A DNA stretch of 64,000 nt from an uncultured Rhodanobacteraceae bacterium (GTDB lineage: Bacteria; Pseudomonadota; Gammaproteobacteria; Xanthomonadales; SZUA-5), in contig CALEZI010000127.1 of assembly GCA_937928755.1 (NCBI GenBank), positions 71,616-135,615 on the forward strand, in the 5' to 3' direction. The notes beneath the pieces were generated by a model. The model was not told where the DNA came from and ran no database searches. It saw only the letters and a list, made by a program, of their open reading frames with translations. Shown in pieces: positions 25,786-35,084 of this stretch. Position numbers and translations under genes: made by a program. The first letter of the stretch is position 1, and each line of letters opens with the position of its first letter.

Positions 25786-27138
25786 CTATTTCCCATCGCG
25801 TTCACGGAGCTTTGCTTCGGCCTTTTCGCGAGCACGGCGAAACAGCCATCTGGCGACAATGTGTACCAGCAGACCGGCGGCCATGCCGGCGACAACCAGC
25901 AGCAGCAGGTAGTCGAACAGTTTGATGCGGGTGCTGCCGAGCACATAGAAACCTTTCACGGCGTCGATCGAGAACAGCGAGTTGAGGACTTCGCTGCGGA
26001 CTTCATGACGCAACGGTCGGCCGTCAGGCCCAGCCATGCTCAGGACCACGGTCTGGAAGGGTTCTGCGCCAGACTGGTGACAAAGTTTGCAGTCGCTGAT
26101 TGCTTCGGACTTGGCCGCCAACTGGTGCGCCTGAACGCCAGAAGTGACCTCAAGGCGCCCGCGGACGACGGTCTTGCTCTCGCCGGCTTCCTCAGTGAAT
26201 TCTTTCAACAGGCTCAGAAGTTCGCGGTCGCCCAGTCCGGTTCCGTCGGCATCGGCTGCCCTGGCACTCTTGACGAATTGCGGCACGCCGGTCTTCTCCA
26301 GCATCTGCTTCTGGTCTTTGCCGGTGCCCTCATACAGTCGCAGGTTGACTCTGCGCTCCGCGGTCGGTGCGTGGCAAACCGGGCAGGAGATCGCCTCGAA
26401 ATGGCGTTCGCTGTTGGGTAGCCAGACCTTGTGCTTTTCGGCGGCGTCCTCGTGACAGTCGAGACAGGTATCCCGGATGCCACTGCCCAGGGACGCTGCC
26501 TTCACGCCGTGCGCCTGGTGGCAGCCCGAGCAGACCGGCGCCTTGCTGTCCTTGTCTGCCTGCGCCAGACCGTGCACGTCTTTTGCCGATGCTTCGAAGA
26601 TGGCTTCGTGGCACTTGCCGCACGGCATCGCGGCTTCGGGTTCGGCAAGTTCCCACGAGGTCACCGTGTGGGGGTTGTGGCAATCCGCGCACATCGGCGC
26701 CTTTTCGTTGCCTTGCGCGATCAGCAGCGCGTGTACGCTGTCATCGTATTCGCGATACTTCTTCTTGTGGCAGTCGCGACACGAGTCGCCCATCGAAACG
26801 CCGAGTTCGCGCTTGCTGGTGATGGTCGACTGACCCTGACCATGGTCTTCGATGTCGATTTCGTAGTGGCAGTCGGTGCAACTGTTTTCGTTGTGCATCG
26901 AACCAAGGAAGGCTTCGGTCGAGATGTGCAATGACAGGGTCTCGCCACTTTCCAGCTTGGTCGAAAGCTTTGGATCGTCGTGGCACTCGAGACACGCAAG
27001 ATCCTCTTCAGCGAGTTCGATCTCGTCTTCGGCGTCTTCGTCTTGCGCCAACGCCAGCATGGGGGCTGAGATCAGCAAAGCGAGTACGCCAGCCAACAGC
27101 CAGTTCCAGGGTCGCGATGCAGGAGAGGGCGTATTCAT
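25786..27138 (-). CDS. Membrane-anchored nonaheme c-type cytochrome
   Basis: 450 residues. A signal peptide (ending near MLALAQ) is followed by nine CXXCH motifs: CLECH, CTDCH, CRDCH, CADCH, CGKCH, CSGCH, CLDCH, CPVCH and CKLCH, the last set apart by about 110 residues. A C-terminal membrane helix (LFDYLLLLVVAGMAAGLLVHIVA) and a basic tail anchor it in the inner membrane. It is first in an operon with a cytochrome b. Likely role: taking electrons from, or giving them to, the quinone pool and passing them through the periplasm to the small cytochrome and decaheme. Confidence 0.85.
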   Translation of the reverse strand: MNTPSPASRPWNWLLAGVLALLISAPMLALAQDEDAEDEIELAEEDLACLECHDDPKLSTKLESGETLSLHISTEAFLGSMHNENSCTDCHYEIDIEDHGQGQSTITSKRELGVSMGDSCRDCHKKKYREYDDSVHALLIAQGNEKAPMCADCHNPHTVTSWELAEPEAAMPCGKCHEAIFEASAKDVHGLAQADKDSKAPVCSGCHQAHGVKAASLGSGIRDTCLDCHEDAAEKHKVWLPNSERHFEAISCPVCHAPTAERRVNLRLYEGTGKDQKQMLEKTGVPQFVKSARAADADGTGLGDRELLSLLKEFTEEAGESKTVVRGRLEVTSGVQAHQLAAKSEAISDCKLCHQSGAEPFQTVVLSMAGPDGRPLRHEVRSEVLNSLFSIDAVKGFYVLGSTRIKLFDYLLLLVVAGMAAGLLVHIVARWLFRRAREKAEAKLRERDGK

Positions 27139-27264
27139 CGACGATTCCAGATAGTGGGTTTGTTTTGCTGCAGTCCAGCGGCACTGCTGCGTCGAACTTG
27201 CTGCCGATCATCCACTGCAACCCGCGCCAGACACGGACTGTGCGGGAACCGTGAAGGCCGCATG

Positions 27265-27278
27265 TTGAGCATAGTCAA
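27265..27278. promoter_or_regulatory. FNR-like palindrome between the nonaheme cytochrome and ubiA-like gene
   Basis: TTGAGCATAGTCAA keeps the TTGA-N6-TCAA core. It lies 133 bases before the nonaheme start and about 165 bases before the divergent prenyltransferase, so it could act on either. The 301-base gap holds no other feature I can support. Confidence 0.5.
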
Positions 27279-27439
27279 GAACGGCATTGCGCGGAAACAC
27301 CATGACCTGTCGGAAAGAGACCGTCGCGACGTGCCCGCGATGCGTCGTTGCGGCATCATTCGCCGATCCGCGCCGCGGCGCCGGGACCGCGCCGCAAGGA
27401 ACCAGTCCATACTGCAACTGATCTGAGTCGGGAGCCGAG

Positions 27440-28405
27440 ATGACCGCGCAACTCGTCGCTCCCGGCGTCTCTGGTCTGCAGGGCGAACCAAATGCGGATG
27501 CGCTGCGCAATCCGCTGCGGCGCTACTTCCTGGCTACTCGACCGCCATTCGTGACGCTTACACTGGTCGGTTGCCTGCTGGGCATCGCGACCGCACACGC
27601 CGACGGCATTTCGATCAACCTATTGACGGCGGTTGCCACGGTCATGCTGGGCGTAACCCTGAACGCCGCAGTCAACGTCCACAACGACTATTGCGATCAC
27701 ATGAATGGCACCGACGCGTTGAACACCGCGCGCGTCTTTCCGTTCACCGGGGGCTCGCGCTTCATCCAGAACGGTGTGCTGACGCCGCGCGCCACCTTGC
27801 TGTTCGCACGCGCCTTGTTCGCGCTCACCATCGCCGGCGGACTCGCACTCTGCGCTTGGGTGGGATCCGGATTGCTCTGGATCGGACTCTGGGGCGTGTT
27901 CGTGGGCTGGGCTTACTCGGCGCCGCCACTGCAAATGAACAGCCGCGGACTCGGGGAAATCTGTGTCGCATTGACCTTCGCACTGGTCGTGGTTGGCGCC
28001 GATTTCGTTCAGCGCGGCAGTCTCGGCGCCACTCCGATCTGGGCCAGTGTCGGATACGCGTTGTTGACCACCAATGTCCTCTACATCAATCAGTTTCCTG
28101 ATCGCGACGCCGACCTGGCGGCGGGCAAGCGTCACTGGGTCGCGCGCATGCCGGTGTCGCAGGCGCGTTGGGGATATCTCATCATCGTGGTCCTTGGCTT
28201 GCTGGCGATGGCGCTGCCGGTGTTGCTCGGCGCGCTTCCGCCCGGCGCAGCGCTGGGCATGATCGCACTCGTGCCTGCGGCAACTGCGGCAGTCGGCCTG
28301 TTGCGTTTCGCGACCATGCCAAAGCAGCTGGCGCCGGCGATCAAGATGACCATCGCCGCGGCACACATCGCGGCGGTCGCGATGAGCGTCGGATTGTGGC
28401 TGTGA
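27440..28405 (+). CDS. UbiA-family prenyltransferase (MenA-like)
   Basis: 321 residues with about eight or nine membrane helices and both Asp-rich motifs: NVHNDYCDHMNGTD in the first half and NQFPDRDADLAAGKRHWVAR in the second. These bind the Mg-diphosphate of the prenyl donor. The pattern is nearer to MenA/UbiA-like quinone-forming enzymes than to heme O synthase. Placement beside quinone-linked cytochromes suggests a role in making a quinone used by that chain, but no other menaquinone gene is in the window. The acceptor is therefore uncertain. Confidence 0.8.
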   Translation: MTAQLVAPGVSGLQGEPNADALRNPLRRYFLATRPPFVTLTLVGCLLGIATAHADGISINLLTAVATVMLGVTLNAAVNVHNDYCDHMNGTDALNTARVFPFTGGSRFIQNGVLTPRATLLFARALFALTIAGGLALCAWVGSGLLWIGLWGVFVGWAYSAPPLQMNSRGLGEICVALTFALVVVGADFVQRGSLGATPIWASVGYALLTTNVLYINQFPDRDADLAAGKRHWVARMPVSQARWGYLIIVVLGLLAMALPVLLGALPPGAALGMIALVPAATAAVGLLRFATMPKQLAPAIKMTIAAAHIAAVAMSVGLWL

Positions 28406-28584
28406 CGGCCGCCGCCAGAGCCGACGGCCGGATCGACTCCTGATGCTGCCGGCAGCGCAAATGGAAGTCCGGCAAAGCGTATTGAATGCAATGCGGGACG
28501 TCTTGCGAACGATTGCGTTCCGGGTGCGCAGTTTCTGCATGTCGCAGCAGTGCCAGTACTACGGCCAACCTCAGGTTGACGCTT

Positions 28585-29331
28585 TTACCAACGCCCGTTC
28601 GGCAGGAAATGCGCCTTGAAGCGCGCCAGGCCATCGCGCGCCGCGACCGGGAGCATTCGCACGATACGCTTGCGCCATTTGAAGAGAGCCGGCGAAACAT
28701 CCGTGAGTTCTTTGTCGGCAGGCACTTGAGTTGCGCCGATGGAGGCAGGCAAATCCGCTATGGCATCGCGGTGGACATAGAGAAAGGTGTTGTAGCGATA
28801 CCAGAATGAAACCGCGGCATCGCCGCCGATCTGCGGCCGGATCCAGTCGAAGGCGTGAAAGTCGAGCTCACGAAACAGCGCCCGCCAATATTCGTAGGGT
28901 TGTTCGTTGATGTGGAACTCGCCGCCCTGGCCAGGCGGCGCCGCCGAAAACAGCACTAGTCCACGGCTGTGGCGCGTCAGGTTTTCGACAAAGGTCGCTG
29001 CACGGTCAGCTGCAATATGTTCGGCGACCTCGAGCGACTGTACCAGGTCGAACCGGCGCTGCAACTGCAGCGGCTGTGACAGGTCTGCCGCGTGAAAGCG
29101 ATCCGCCGGGATCACCAGTTGTTCGGTCTGCACATAATGTCCGTCGGCGCCCTGAATGTCGGCGACGCCAAGGCTGCTCCACATCTGCAGCCAGGTACCC
29201 TTGGCACAACCGATATCGAGCACACTGCGGATCGGCAGCGCCCGCAGCATCAATTGCGCGATGCGCTGCGCCGACGCGCGCGACGAAACGTCGGCGTAAC
29301 TCATGAATCGACTGTCGTAAGCGTGGCTCAT
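28585..29331 (-). CDS. Class I SAM-dependent methyltransferase
   Basis: 248 residues with the SAM motif SVLDIGCAKGTWLQMW and the later LVQSLEVAEHI. It ends in a basic tail (KRIVRMLPVAARDGLARFKAHF). The ATG at 29331 overlaps the stop of the upstream methyltransferase (ATGA), the typical coupling of an operon. It is the last of four genes in a glycan-type operon, so a sugar or lipid acceptor is likely; the substrate is unknown. Confidence 0.82.
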   Translation of the reverse strand: MSHAYDSRFMSYADVSSRASAQRIAQLMLRALPIRSVLDIGCAKGTWLQMWSSLGVADIQGADGHYVQTEQLVIPADRFHAADLSQPLQLQRRFDLVQSLEVAEHIAADRAATFVENLTRHSRGLVLFSAAPPGQGGEFHINEQPYEYWRALFRELDFHAFDWIRPQIGGDAAVSFWYRYNTFLYVHRDAIADLPASIGATQVPADKELTDVSPALFKWRKRIVRMLPVAARDGLARFKAHFLPNGRW

Positions 29332-30197
29332 GGTTTGCCTGCGGTTTCCGTGGCGCCAGAAGGGGAACGGCGACGACCACCGAACTTCCACGAGTTTCCG
29401 TTGCGCTGGATCACATAACCGCTACCGGGCTCAACGTCGGCGTCACTCAGCCATTCTTCGAGCTCTGCGCGCGACAGGTAGGTGGTCTGCGGCGTCACCA
29501 GTTGGTCGAAGGCGACGTGGCGGAAGAAGGCGAAGTCGCGTTGGGCGATCCACAAGGAGTATTCGCGCAGGGGCGCCCATCCGAGCCAGCGTGGCGCTGC
29601 CTGTGGAAAGCGCTGGTGCAGCCAGCTCAGGGCCTTGGCGTAAACAAAATATGGGAACACCAGTGGCGTGGCGATCAGGTACTTGGTCACCCACCACGGC
29701 AGGCGCGATGCGAACTTGCGGATCGGCTCGACCAGCGCAATCACGATGGCATTGCCTTCGCGGGCGTAGACCCAGCAATGGAACTGACCTGCAGGGCGGG
29801 TATTGCGCAGCACGGCGGCGAAGCCGCGGCGCGGGTCCTTGAGGTGGTGCAGCACGCCGATGCAGTAAACGAGGTCATAGCCACCAGCATCGTAGGCGAC
29901 CAGGTCCGCCTGCACGATCTCGACGAAGGAATACGCCGCCGTGTTCACGCGCGCAGTGTCGACCGAAGCGCCAAGATCCACGCCGACCAGGCGGGCAGGC
30001 CGCCAGGCGCAGCAATGCAGCAGCAGACTGGCGTTGCCGCAGCCGAGTTCCAGTACCTGCCGGTCCTTGACGTCGGTTGCGGTCAACGGCGCCATCCAGT
30101 CTTCGAATTGGGCGCGTGTGTACACCGAACCTGCGGGCAGGTTGTTCCAGGAACTGGCGAAGGCCTGGGCGGTCGCCTGGTCTGGGCTGCTGCTCAT
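29328..30197 (-). CDS. Class I SAM-dependent methyltransferase
   Basis: 289 residues with VLELGCGNASLLLHCC (SAM motif I), VGVDLG and YDLVYCIGVLHHLKDP. A hydrophobic region (about residues 150-200, LPWWVTKYLIATPLVFPYFVYAKAL) suggests membrane association, as in methyltransferases that act on lipid-linked or surface molecules. The start at 30197 overlaps the AsnB-like stop by four bases (ATGA). Second last gene of the operon. Confidence 0.82.
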   Translation of the reverse strand: MSSSPDQATAQAFASSWNNLPAGSVYTRAQFEDWMAPLTATDVKDRQVLELGCGNASLLLHCCAWRPARLVGVDLGASVDTARVNTAAYSFVEIVQADLVAYDAGGYDLVYCIGVLHHLKDPRRGFAAVLRNTRPAGQFHCWVYAREGNAIVIALVEPIRKFASRLPWWVTKYLIATPLVFPYFVYAKALSWLHQRFPQAAPRWLGWAPLREYSLWIAQRDFAFFRHVAFDQLVTPQTTYLSRAELEEWLSDADVEPGSGYVIQRNGNSWKFGGRRRSPSGATETAGKP

Positions 30198-32050
30198 CGT
30201 CGTACTCCGTTGACGCGGGCGCTCGAAAAGGTATCCAGCACCAGTTGACTCCACAGGTAAAGTCGATGATCGGCCTTGCCGGCTCGATGCTCGCCGAGTC
30301 GGGAGTGCCAGAACGAACTGCCATCAGCATTCGCAGGAACCAGTCCCTGCTCGAACCAACGACCGGTCGGTACCGCAAATCCCTGTTTGCGCCGATGGAT
30401 GATGCCGTGCGGAAGCAGTTCGCGGGTTGCCTGCTTGAGCAGCCATTTGCCGCGGTTGCCGCGCAGCTTGAGATTGGACGGCAGCGAGCGCAGAAAATCC
30501 ACCAGTTCGATGTCCAGGAACGGCGCGCGGACCTCGAGGGAATTCATCATGCTGGCGCGGTCGACCTTGGTCAGAATGTCATCCTGCAGGTAGAGGTCGA
30601 TGTAGAAGCAAATGCTGCGATCGACATCGTCGGCGCCGCTGCAACGTTCCCAGGCGCTGATCGCCTCGCTGTAGACCTCTTCCGGGTCTACCGGTTCCTG
30701 GAACAACTCCTGCAATTCGTCGGGCGACAACGGCGACATCCACAACGGCAGCCACAAACGCGGGGCGTCGCCGACGCCGCGCAGGGTGCGTTTGAGCTTG
30801 AAGTCCAGACTCATGTAGCCGTGCGAGACCGGCAGGCGCGAAATGGCGGCGACGATGCCGCGATGCACCGCACGCGGAATCACACGCTGGTACAGGCGTG
30901 CGTATCGAAGCGCGCGGAACGGGTCATAACCGGCGAGCAACTCATCGGCGCCATCGCCGCCGAGCGCGACCGTGACCTGCTGGCGCGCATGCCGACACAA
31001 CAGAAAGGTCGGCAACAGCGAGGCATCGGCCATCGGTTCATCGAGACGGTCAAGGATACTGTCGAGGTGCTCGCGCAGGTCGGCGATCGTGCAGGTCTCG
31101 ACTTGATGCGCTGCGCCGATGTGCTGCGCAACCGCGCGCGCATGGTTCGATTCGTCGAAGCTGTCGTCGGAAAAGGCGACCGAAAACGTTTTCAGGCGCT
31201 GCGCGCCGACGTGGCGCATCGCCAGCGCCGATACCGTGGACGAATCGATGCCGCCGCTCAGGAATGCGCCAACCGGCACGTCGGCGACCAGACGTCGGGA
31301 AACCGCGGCATCCAGTCGTTGCAGCAGCTCTTCGGACACCTCGGCAATGCTGCGTGTTCCCAGTCGCGCCTCGGGTATCGGTTCATAGCGCCAATAGCGC
31401 TCGACACAGGCGTCGCCGCTGACGAGATTCAGCGTCAGCGTGTGGCCAGCCGGCAGCTTGTGGACATCCTCCAGCAACGTGTGCGGCGCGGGAATGAAGC
31501 CGTAGCCGAAGTACTTGCGCAAGGCGATTTCGCTGCGTCGCGTCGGCGTCGACGGATGCAAGCGCAGCGCAGACAGTTCCGAGGCAAAGGCGAAGACTTC
31601 GCCAGCGTGGTAGTAGAGTGGTTTCTTGCCAAAACGATCGCGCGACAGGATCAGTTGCCGCCGAGTGCGATCGTGCAGCGCCAGCGCCCACATGCCGTTC
31701 AGGCGTCGGAAAAGGTCACTGCCCCAATGGCGCCAACCGTGCAGCAGCACTTCGGTATCCGAATGATCGGTCGCGAAAAGCGCGCCGGCGCGCTGCAGTT
31801 GTTCGCGCAATTCCTGGAAGTTGTAGATCTCGCCGTTGAACACGATGCTGACCGAATCGTCCGCCAGTCGCATCGGCTGAATTCCGCCGGCGATGTCGAG
31901 AACGGCGAGCCGACGGTGCGCCAGATGCACGTGATCGGGACCGTCTGCAAGCAGGCCTTCACCGTCGGGACCGCGGTGCGCCAGTCGGTCGGCCATCGCG
32001 CGCAGCGCGGCAGGATTGGAGGCGCCGACGAAACCGGCAATGCCGCACAT
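30194..32050 (-). CDS. asnB: Glutamine-dependent asparagine synthase-like amidotransferase
   Basis: 618 residues. It begins MCGIAGFVG with Cys2 as the glutaminase nucleophile, then HRGPDGEG and FNGEIYNF. The C-terminal synthase domain has the PP-loop GAFLSGGIDSSTVSA and GGDGADELLAGYD. The domain order is that of AsnB, but in operons with glycosyltransferases and methyltransferases such proteins often transfer an amide to a uronic acid or another surface component. Context favours that modification role over asparagine supply. It starts one base after the GT2 stop. Confidence 0.88.
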   Translation of the reverse strand: MCGIAGFVGASNPAALRAMADRLAHRGPDGEGLLADGPDHVHLAHRRLAVLDIAGGIQPMRLADDSVSIVFNGEIYNFQELREQLQRAGALFATDHSDTEVLLHGWRHWGSDLFRRLNGMWALALHDRTRRQLILSRDRFGKKPLYYHAGEVFAFASELSALRLHPSTPTRRSEIALRKYFGYGFIPAPHTLLEDVHKLPAGHTLTLNLVSGDACVERYWRYEPIPEARLGTRSIAEVSEELLQRLDAAVSRRLVADVPVGAFLSGGIDSSTVSALAMRHVGAQRLKTFSVAFSDDSFDESNHARAVAQHIGAAHQVETCTIADLREHLDSILDRLDEPMADASLLPTFLLCRHARQQVTVALGGDGADELLAGYDPFRALRYARLYQRVIPRAVHRGIVAAISRLPVSHGYMSLDFKLKRTLRGVGDAPRLWLPLWMSPLSPDELQELFQEPVDPEEVYSEAISAWERCSGADDVDRSICFYIDLYLQDDILTKVDRASMMNSLEVRAPFLDIELVDFLRSLPSNLKLRGNRGKWLLKQATRELLPHGIIHRRKQGFAVPTGRWFEQGLVPANADGSSFWHSRLGEHRAGKADHRLYLWSQLVLDTFSSARVNGVRR

Positions 32051-32051
32051 G

Positions 32052-33029
32052 TCAGTCCGATCCGCGTTGGCGCACGATGCGGCCGATGCGATATACCGGC
32101 TTGGCCTGCGATTCGTGGTAGGTGCGATTGAGCATCTCGGCCAGCAGGCCCATCAGGATGCTGAGGATCCCGGTGACGGCGAGGAAGATGCTGAGCAGAG
32201 GCATCGGCGTCTGGATCAACGAGGTCGCCGCGAAGAACTTCAGTGCGAGCGCCCAGACACCCGCGCCGAAGGCCATCAGCAGACTGAACAGGCCGAAGCC
32301 GCCGAACAGATAGATCGGTTTGCCGGCGTAACGGAACAGGAACTTGACCACGATCAGGTCGAGAATGACCTTGAGTACGCGTTCCAGTCCGTATTTTGAT
32401 TCGCCATGCAGTCGCGGGTGGTGCAGCACCGGGACTTCCGTCACTCGGGCGCCGTTCCAGGAGGCGTAGATCGGCACGAATCGGTGCATCTCGCCGTACA
32501 GCTTGACGCCATCGAGCACGCTGCGCCGGTAGGCTTTCAGCGAGCAGCCGTAATCGTGCAGATGCACGCCCGAGACACGCGAGATCAGTGTATTGGCAAC
32601 ACGGCTGGTGAGGTTGCGTTTGATCGGGTGGTCCTTGCGGTCCTTGCGCCAGCCGGAGACCACATCAAAGCCCTCGTCGAGCTTCGCCAGCAGTTTGCCG
32701 ATATCGGAAGGATCGTTCTGCAGATCACCATCCATGGGCACGATGACATCGCCACGGGCCACATCCAGTCCGGCCATCAGAGCGGCAGTCTGGCCGCAGT
32801 TGCGGCTGAGGTGGATGACCGTGACGCTGGGGTCCATTGCGGCGATTTCGTCGAGGCGCTCGGCGGAACCGTCGGTGCTGCCATCATCGACCAGCACCAG
32901 TTCCCAACTGCGGCCGAGTGCGCCCAGTGCCGCCACTGTGCGCTGGTGCAAAGGCAGCAGATTGTCCAGCTCGTTGTAGACCGGAATGGTGACCGTCAGG
33001 TCGATGCGGGTGTTTCCTGGATCAATCAT
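32052..33029 (-). CDS. Family 2 glycosyltransferase with C-terminal membrane helices (DPM1/ArnC-like)
   Basis: 325 residues with the GT2 fold: LTVTIPVYNELDNL, VLVDDGSTDGS, SRNCGQTAALMAGLDVA and VPMDGDLQNDPSDI. Two C-terminal membrane helices follow (about 235-300). This matches polyprenyl-phosphate glycosyltransferases that load a sugar onto undecaprenyl phosphate. It is the first gene of the operon GT2-asnB-methyltransferase-methyltransferase. Start at 33029 is chosen by homology; longer in-frame starts exist upstream but lack family support. Confidence 0.88.
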   Translation of the reverse strand: MIDPGNTRIDLTVTIPVYNELDNLLPLHQRTVAALGALGRSWELVLVDDGSTDGSAERLDEIAAMDPSVTVIHLSRNCGQTAALMAGLDVARGDVIVPMDGDLQNDPSDIGKLLAKLDEGFDVVSGWRKDRKDHPIKRNLTSRVANTLISRVSGVHLHDYGCSLKAYRRSVLDGVKLYGEMHRFVPIYASWNGARVTEVPVLHHPRLHGESKYGLERVLKVILDLIVVKFLFRYAGKPIYLFGGFGLFSLLMAFGAGVWALALKFFAATSLIQTPMPLLSIFLAVTGILSILMGLLAEMLNRTYHESQAKPVYRIGRIVRQRGSD

Positions 33030-33120
33030 TGCTCTGCCAGCAGCCGGCCCGGTGCCCAAGGCTGGCATGTTACCGATGTTTGACCGGGCGCAGGCATGGG
33101 CGACGCCGTCGTCAAGCCGA

Positions 33121-33654
33121 TCAGGATTCACTGCCGCGATGGCGTGCGTAGCCGCTGGCCACCCAGGCGCTGGCCACGTCGTGGTTGAACCTGAAGTTCG
33201 GCGCGACGCGTTCGCGCGCCAATTCCACGCCGGAGTCGTCGCAGGCGCTGAGTTCGGCGTAGGGGTTGTCCTCGTCCGGGACAATGTCGAGGCTCACGCG
33301 GACGCGACCACCCGGGACCGCCACCTTGGTGCTCTTGTGCAGGGCAGCATGGGTCTGCTGTTCGTGGCGGCGGATGATCTCCGACGCGGTCTTGACCAGC
33401 GTCGTGAACGCACCGGCGTCGAGCGGCTTCGGGTTCTTCTTGTCGCGCCCCATGGTCCACGGACCGACTAGTGAGGGCTCGCTCTGGCCATCCAGGGTCA
33501 TCGCCACCGCCCAGCCGTCATCGTCCTCGTTCTTGATGACCTTCGCGGTCCAGCCGTCGTCTGACCACAGTCGATCCTGCTGGATCGGGGCGCTGACGGT
33601 TTCGGGATCGTCGGCGGCGGTGGGCGTTGCTGCTGTGGATTGCGGATTGGACAC
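33121..33654 (-). CDS. Hypothetical protein (about 177 residues)
   Basis: I do not recognise the family. The frame from a GTG at 33654 encodes a low-complexity Thr/Ala-rich start, then a compact acidic domain with WSDDGWTAKVIKNEDDDGW, SLVGPWTMGRDKKNPKPLD and a C-terminal NFRFNHDVASAWVASGY. No signal peptide or membrane segment is seen. The open frame continues upstream to 33993, but that part reads through a REPIN and antisense to hupE, so it is not accepted. The true start may lie a little inside 33654. Confidence 0.6.
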   Translation of the reverse strand: MSNPQSTAATPTAADDPETVSAPIQQDRLWSDDGWTAKVIKNEDDDGWAVAMTLDGQSEPSLVGPWTMGRDKKNPKPLDAGAFTTLVKTASEIIRRHEQQTHAALHKSTKVAVPGGRVRVSLDIVPDEDNPYAELSACDDSGVELARERVAPNFRFNHDVASAWVASGYARHRGSES

Positions 33655-33787
33655 GGCATCGGGCTCAGGGAATCTGGGCGACGAGGATAGTGCCAAGCGT
33701 CGCGGATTGCTTTGGGAACCCGGGAACCAACGAATCGATATTACGAGATCGGTTTTTCGGCCCGAAAATGTACACCGGCCATGAACC

Positions 33788-33864
33788 GTAGGTTGGGCTG
33801 AGGCGCAGCCGTGCCCAACAGCTGCGCCAGGAGTTGGGCACGGCTGCGCCTTGGCCCAACCTAC
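33788..33864. repeat. REPIN family 4 (GTAGGTTGGGC type)
   Basis: Begins GTAGGTTGGGCTGAGGCGC and ends with the inverted complement GCGCCTTGGCCCAACCTAC. A second copy is at 55107-55179. Confidence 0.87.
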
Positions 33865-33898
33865 GCACGCCTCGCAACTCGCAACGACGCGTCGGGGC

Positions 33899-34510
33899 TC
33901 AGCTCTGCAGCAGCACCACGCCGGCCAGCGCCATTGCAACGCCAGCGCTTCGGACCAGCGAAAAGCCAGTGACCGACAGGCGTGCCAGCGCAACTCCGGC
34001 GAGGGCGCCAGTGGCGTGCAATAACGCGGTCGACGTCACGAAGCCGACCAGGAACGCCGCCGCGCCGGCTGCCGTCGGAAGTTCGACGCCATGGGCATGG
34101 CCGTGCAGCGCGGCGCACAGTGCCACCAGGGTCATTGCGGAGGGCAGGGTGGGCTTCAGCGCGAGTGCGATCGGCAGGCCGATCGCCAGCACACTGAGCG
34201 CGATCAGGTGCTCGGCGGGACTGCCGCCGATCAGCCCGGACATGGCCGCCACTGAGGCGAGTGCCATCACGCTGACAAAGGTGGTCGGCAACAACCAGCG
34301 CGCCTTTCCGCCCAGTGTCGCCGCAAACAGGCCTACGCCCACCATGACCAGCAGATGGTCGAGGCCGGCAACCGGGTGCAACATCCCGTGGACGACATCA
34401 CTGTGGCCATCTGCGGCGGAATGCGCCCACGCCTGCATCGGCAGTGTCGCGGCGACGAGGGCGAGGCCGATGCGCTTCGCTGACGGTGAACATGCGTTGA
34501 ATTCGAACAT
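33899..34510 (-). CDS. hupE: HupE/UreJ family protein, probable nickel permease
   Basis: 203 residues with a cleavable N-terminus (MQAWAHS), the signature HPVAGLDHLLVMVGVGL, a second His-rich helix CAALHGHAHGVELP, and about six membrane helices. HupE-type proteins supply nickel for [NiFe]-hydrogenase. It follows a cytochrome c gene by 34 bases and is divergent from the hydrogenase operon, in agreement with that role. Confidence 0.9.
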   Translation of the reverse strand: MFEFNACSPSAKRIGLALVAATLPMQAWAHSAADGHSDVVHGMLHPVAGLDHLLVMVGVGLFAATLGGKARWLLPTTFVSVMALASVAAMSGLIGGSPAEHLIALSVLAIGLPIALALKPTLPSAMTLVALCAALHGHAHGVELPTAAGAAAFLVGFVTSTALLHATGALAGVALARLSVTGFSLVRSAGVAMALAGVVLLQS

Positions 34511-34544
34511 GACGGTCAGTCCTTGTGCAGGAAAAGCGAGGGGC

Positions 34545-34982
34545 TCATTTCAGCTTCTGCAGTGCATCGATGATGCGCCTGCGCTCGTCGGCGTCGCGGA
34601 CCTGCGACAGGGTCTTGCTGGTGCCGGGAAGATAGCCTACCGGATCGGCCAGATATGCATCGATCTCAGCGGCCGACCAGCTTCCCGCGGAACCCGCCAG
34701 CGCAGGTGAGTAACCGAACCACGAGGAGCTGGCCTTGTCGGCCCCGTCGATCCCCCACAGCGCTGGCGCGGAACTTTCCGGTCCGACGGCGTCGATGCGA
34801 TGGCACACCGCACACGGCGCCAGCGGGCCCTGTTCGGAGGGGATCAGCGTGCTGTAGCGCAGACCATCGACGGTGCCGACATTGCCGTGATGGTCGCCCG
34901 ACTCGGTCGCCAGCGCCCATGTGATTACGGCCAGGATCAGCGCGGCCGCGCCCAGGGTTGCCAGTTGCGGAGAGAAGCGCAC
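34545..34982 (-). CDS. Monoheme class I-like cytochrome c linked to the hydrogenase locus
   Basis: 145 residues with an N-terminal signal/anchor helix (LGAAALILAVITWALA) and one heme motif APCAVCHRID. The region YLPGTSKTLSQVRD corresponds to the PGTKM loop of mitochondrial-type cytochromes, but the Met position is Thr, so heme ligation may be unusual. GTG start at 34982 with AGGAGG upstream. First gene of the hupE operon, sharing the divergent regulatory region with hybO; it may accept electrons in hydrogenase-linked respiration. Confidence 0.82.
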   Translation of the reverse strand: MRFSPQLATLGAAALILAVITWALATESGDHHGNVGTVDGLRYSTLIPSEQGPLAPCAVCHRIDAVGPESSAPALWGIDGADKASSSWFGYSPALAGSAGSWSAAEIDAYLADPVGYLPGTSKTLSQVRDADERRRIIDALQKLK

Positions 34983-35084
34983 GGGAGTCCTCCTGCCTGA
35001 TTCCCCATCGCCGCTGCGGCGACATGCGCCATTGACCTACGTTTGCGCGGGTCGCGTCATGACATTCGTCAAAGTTCACCGAGT

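Noticed and set aside
33655..33993. N-terminal extension of the hypothetical protein 33121-33654
   Set aside because: It reads through a REPIN and antisense to the end of hupE, with an unlikely Cys/Trp/Arg-rich composition.
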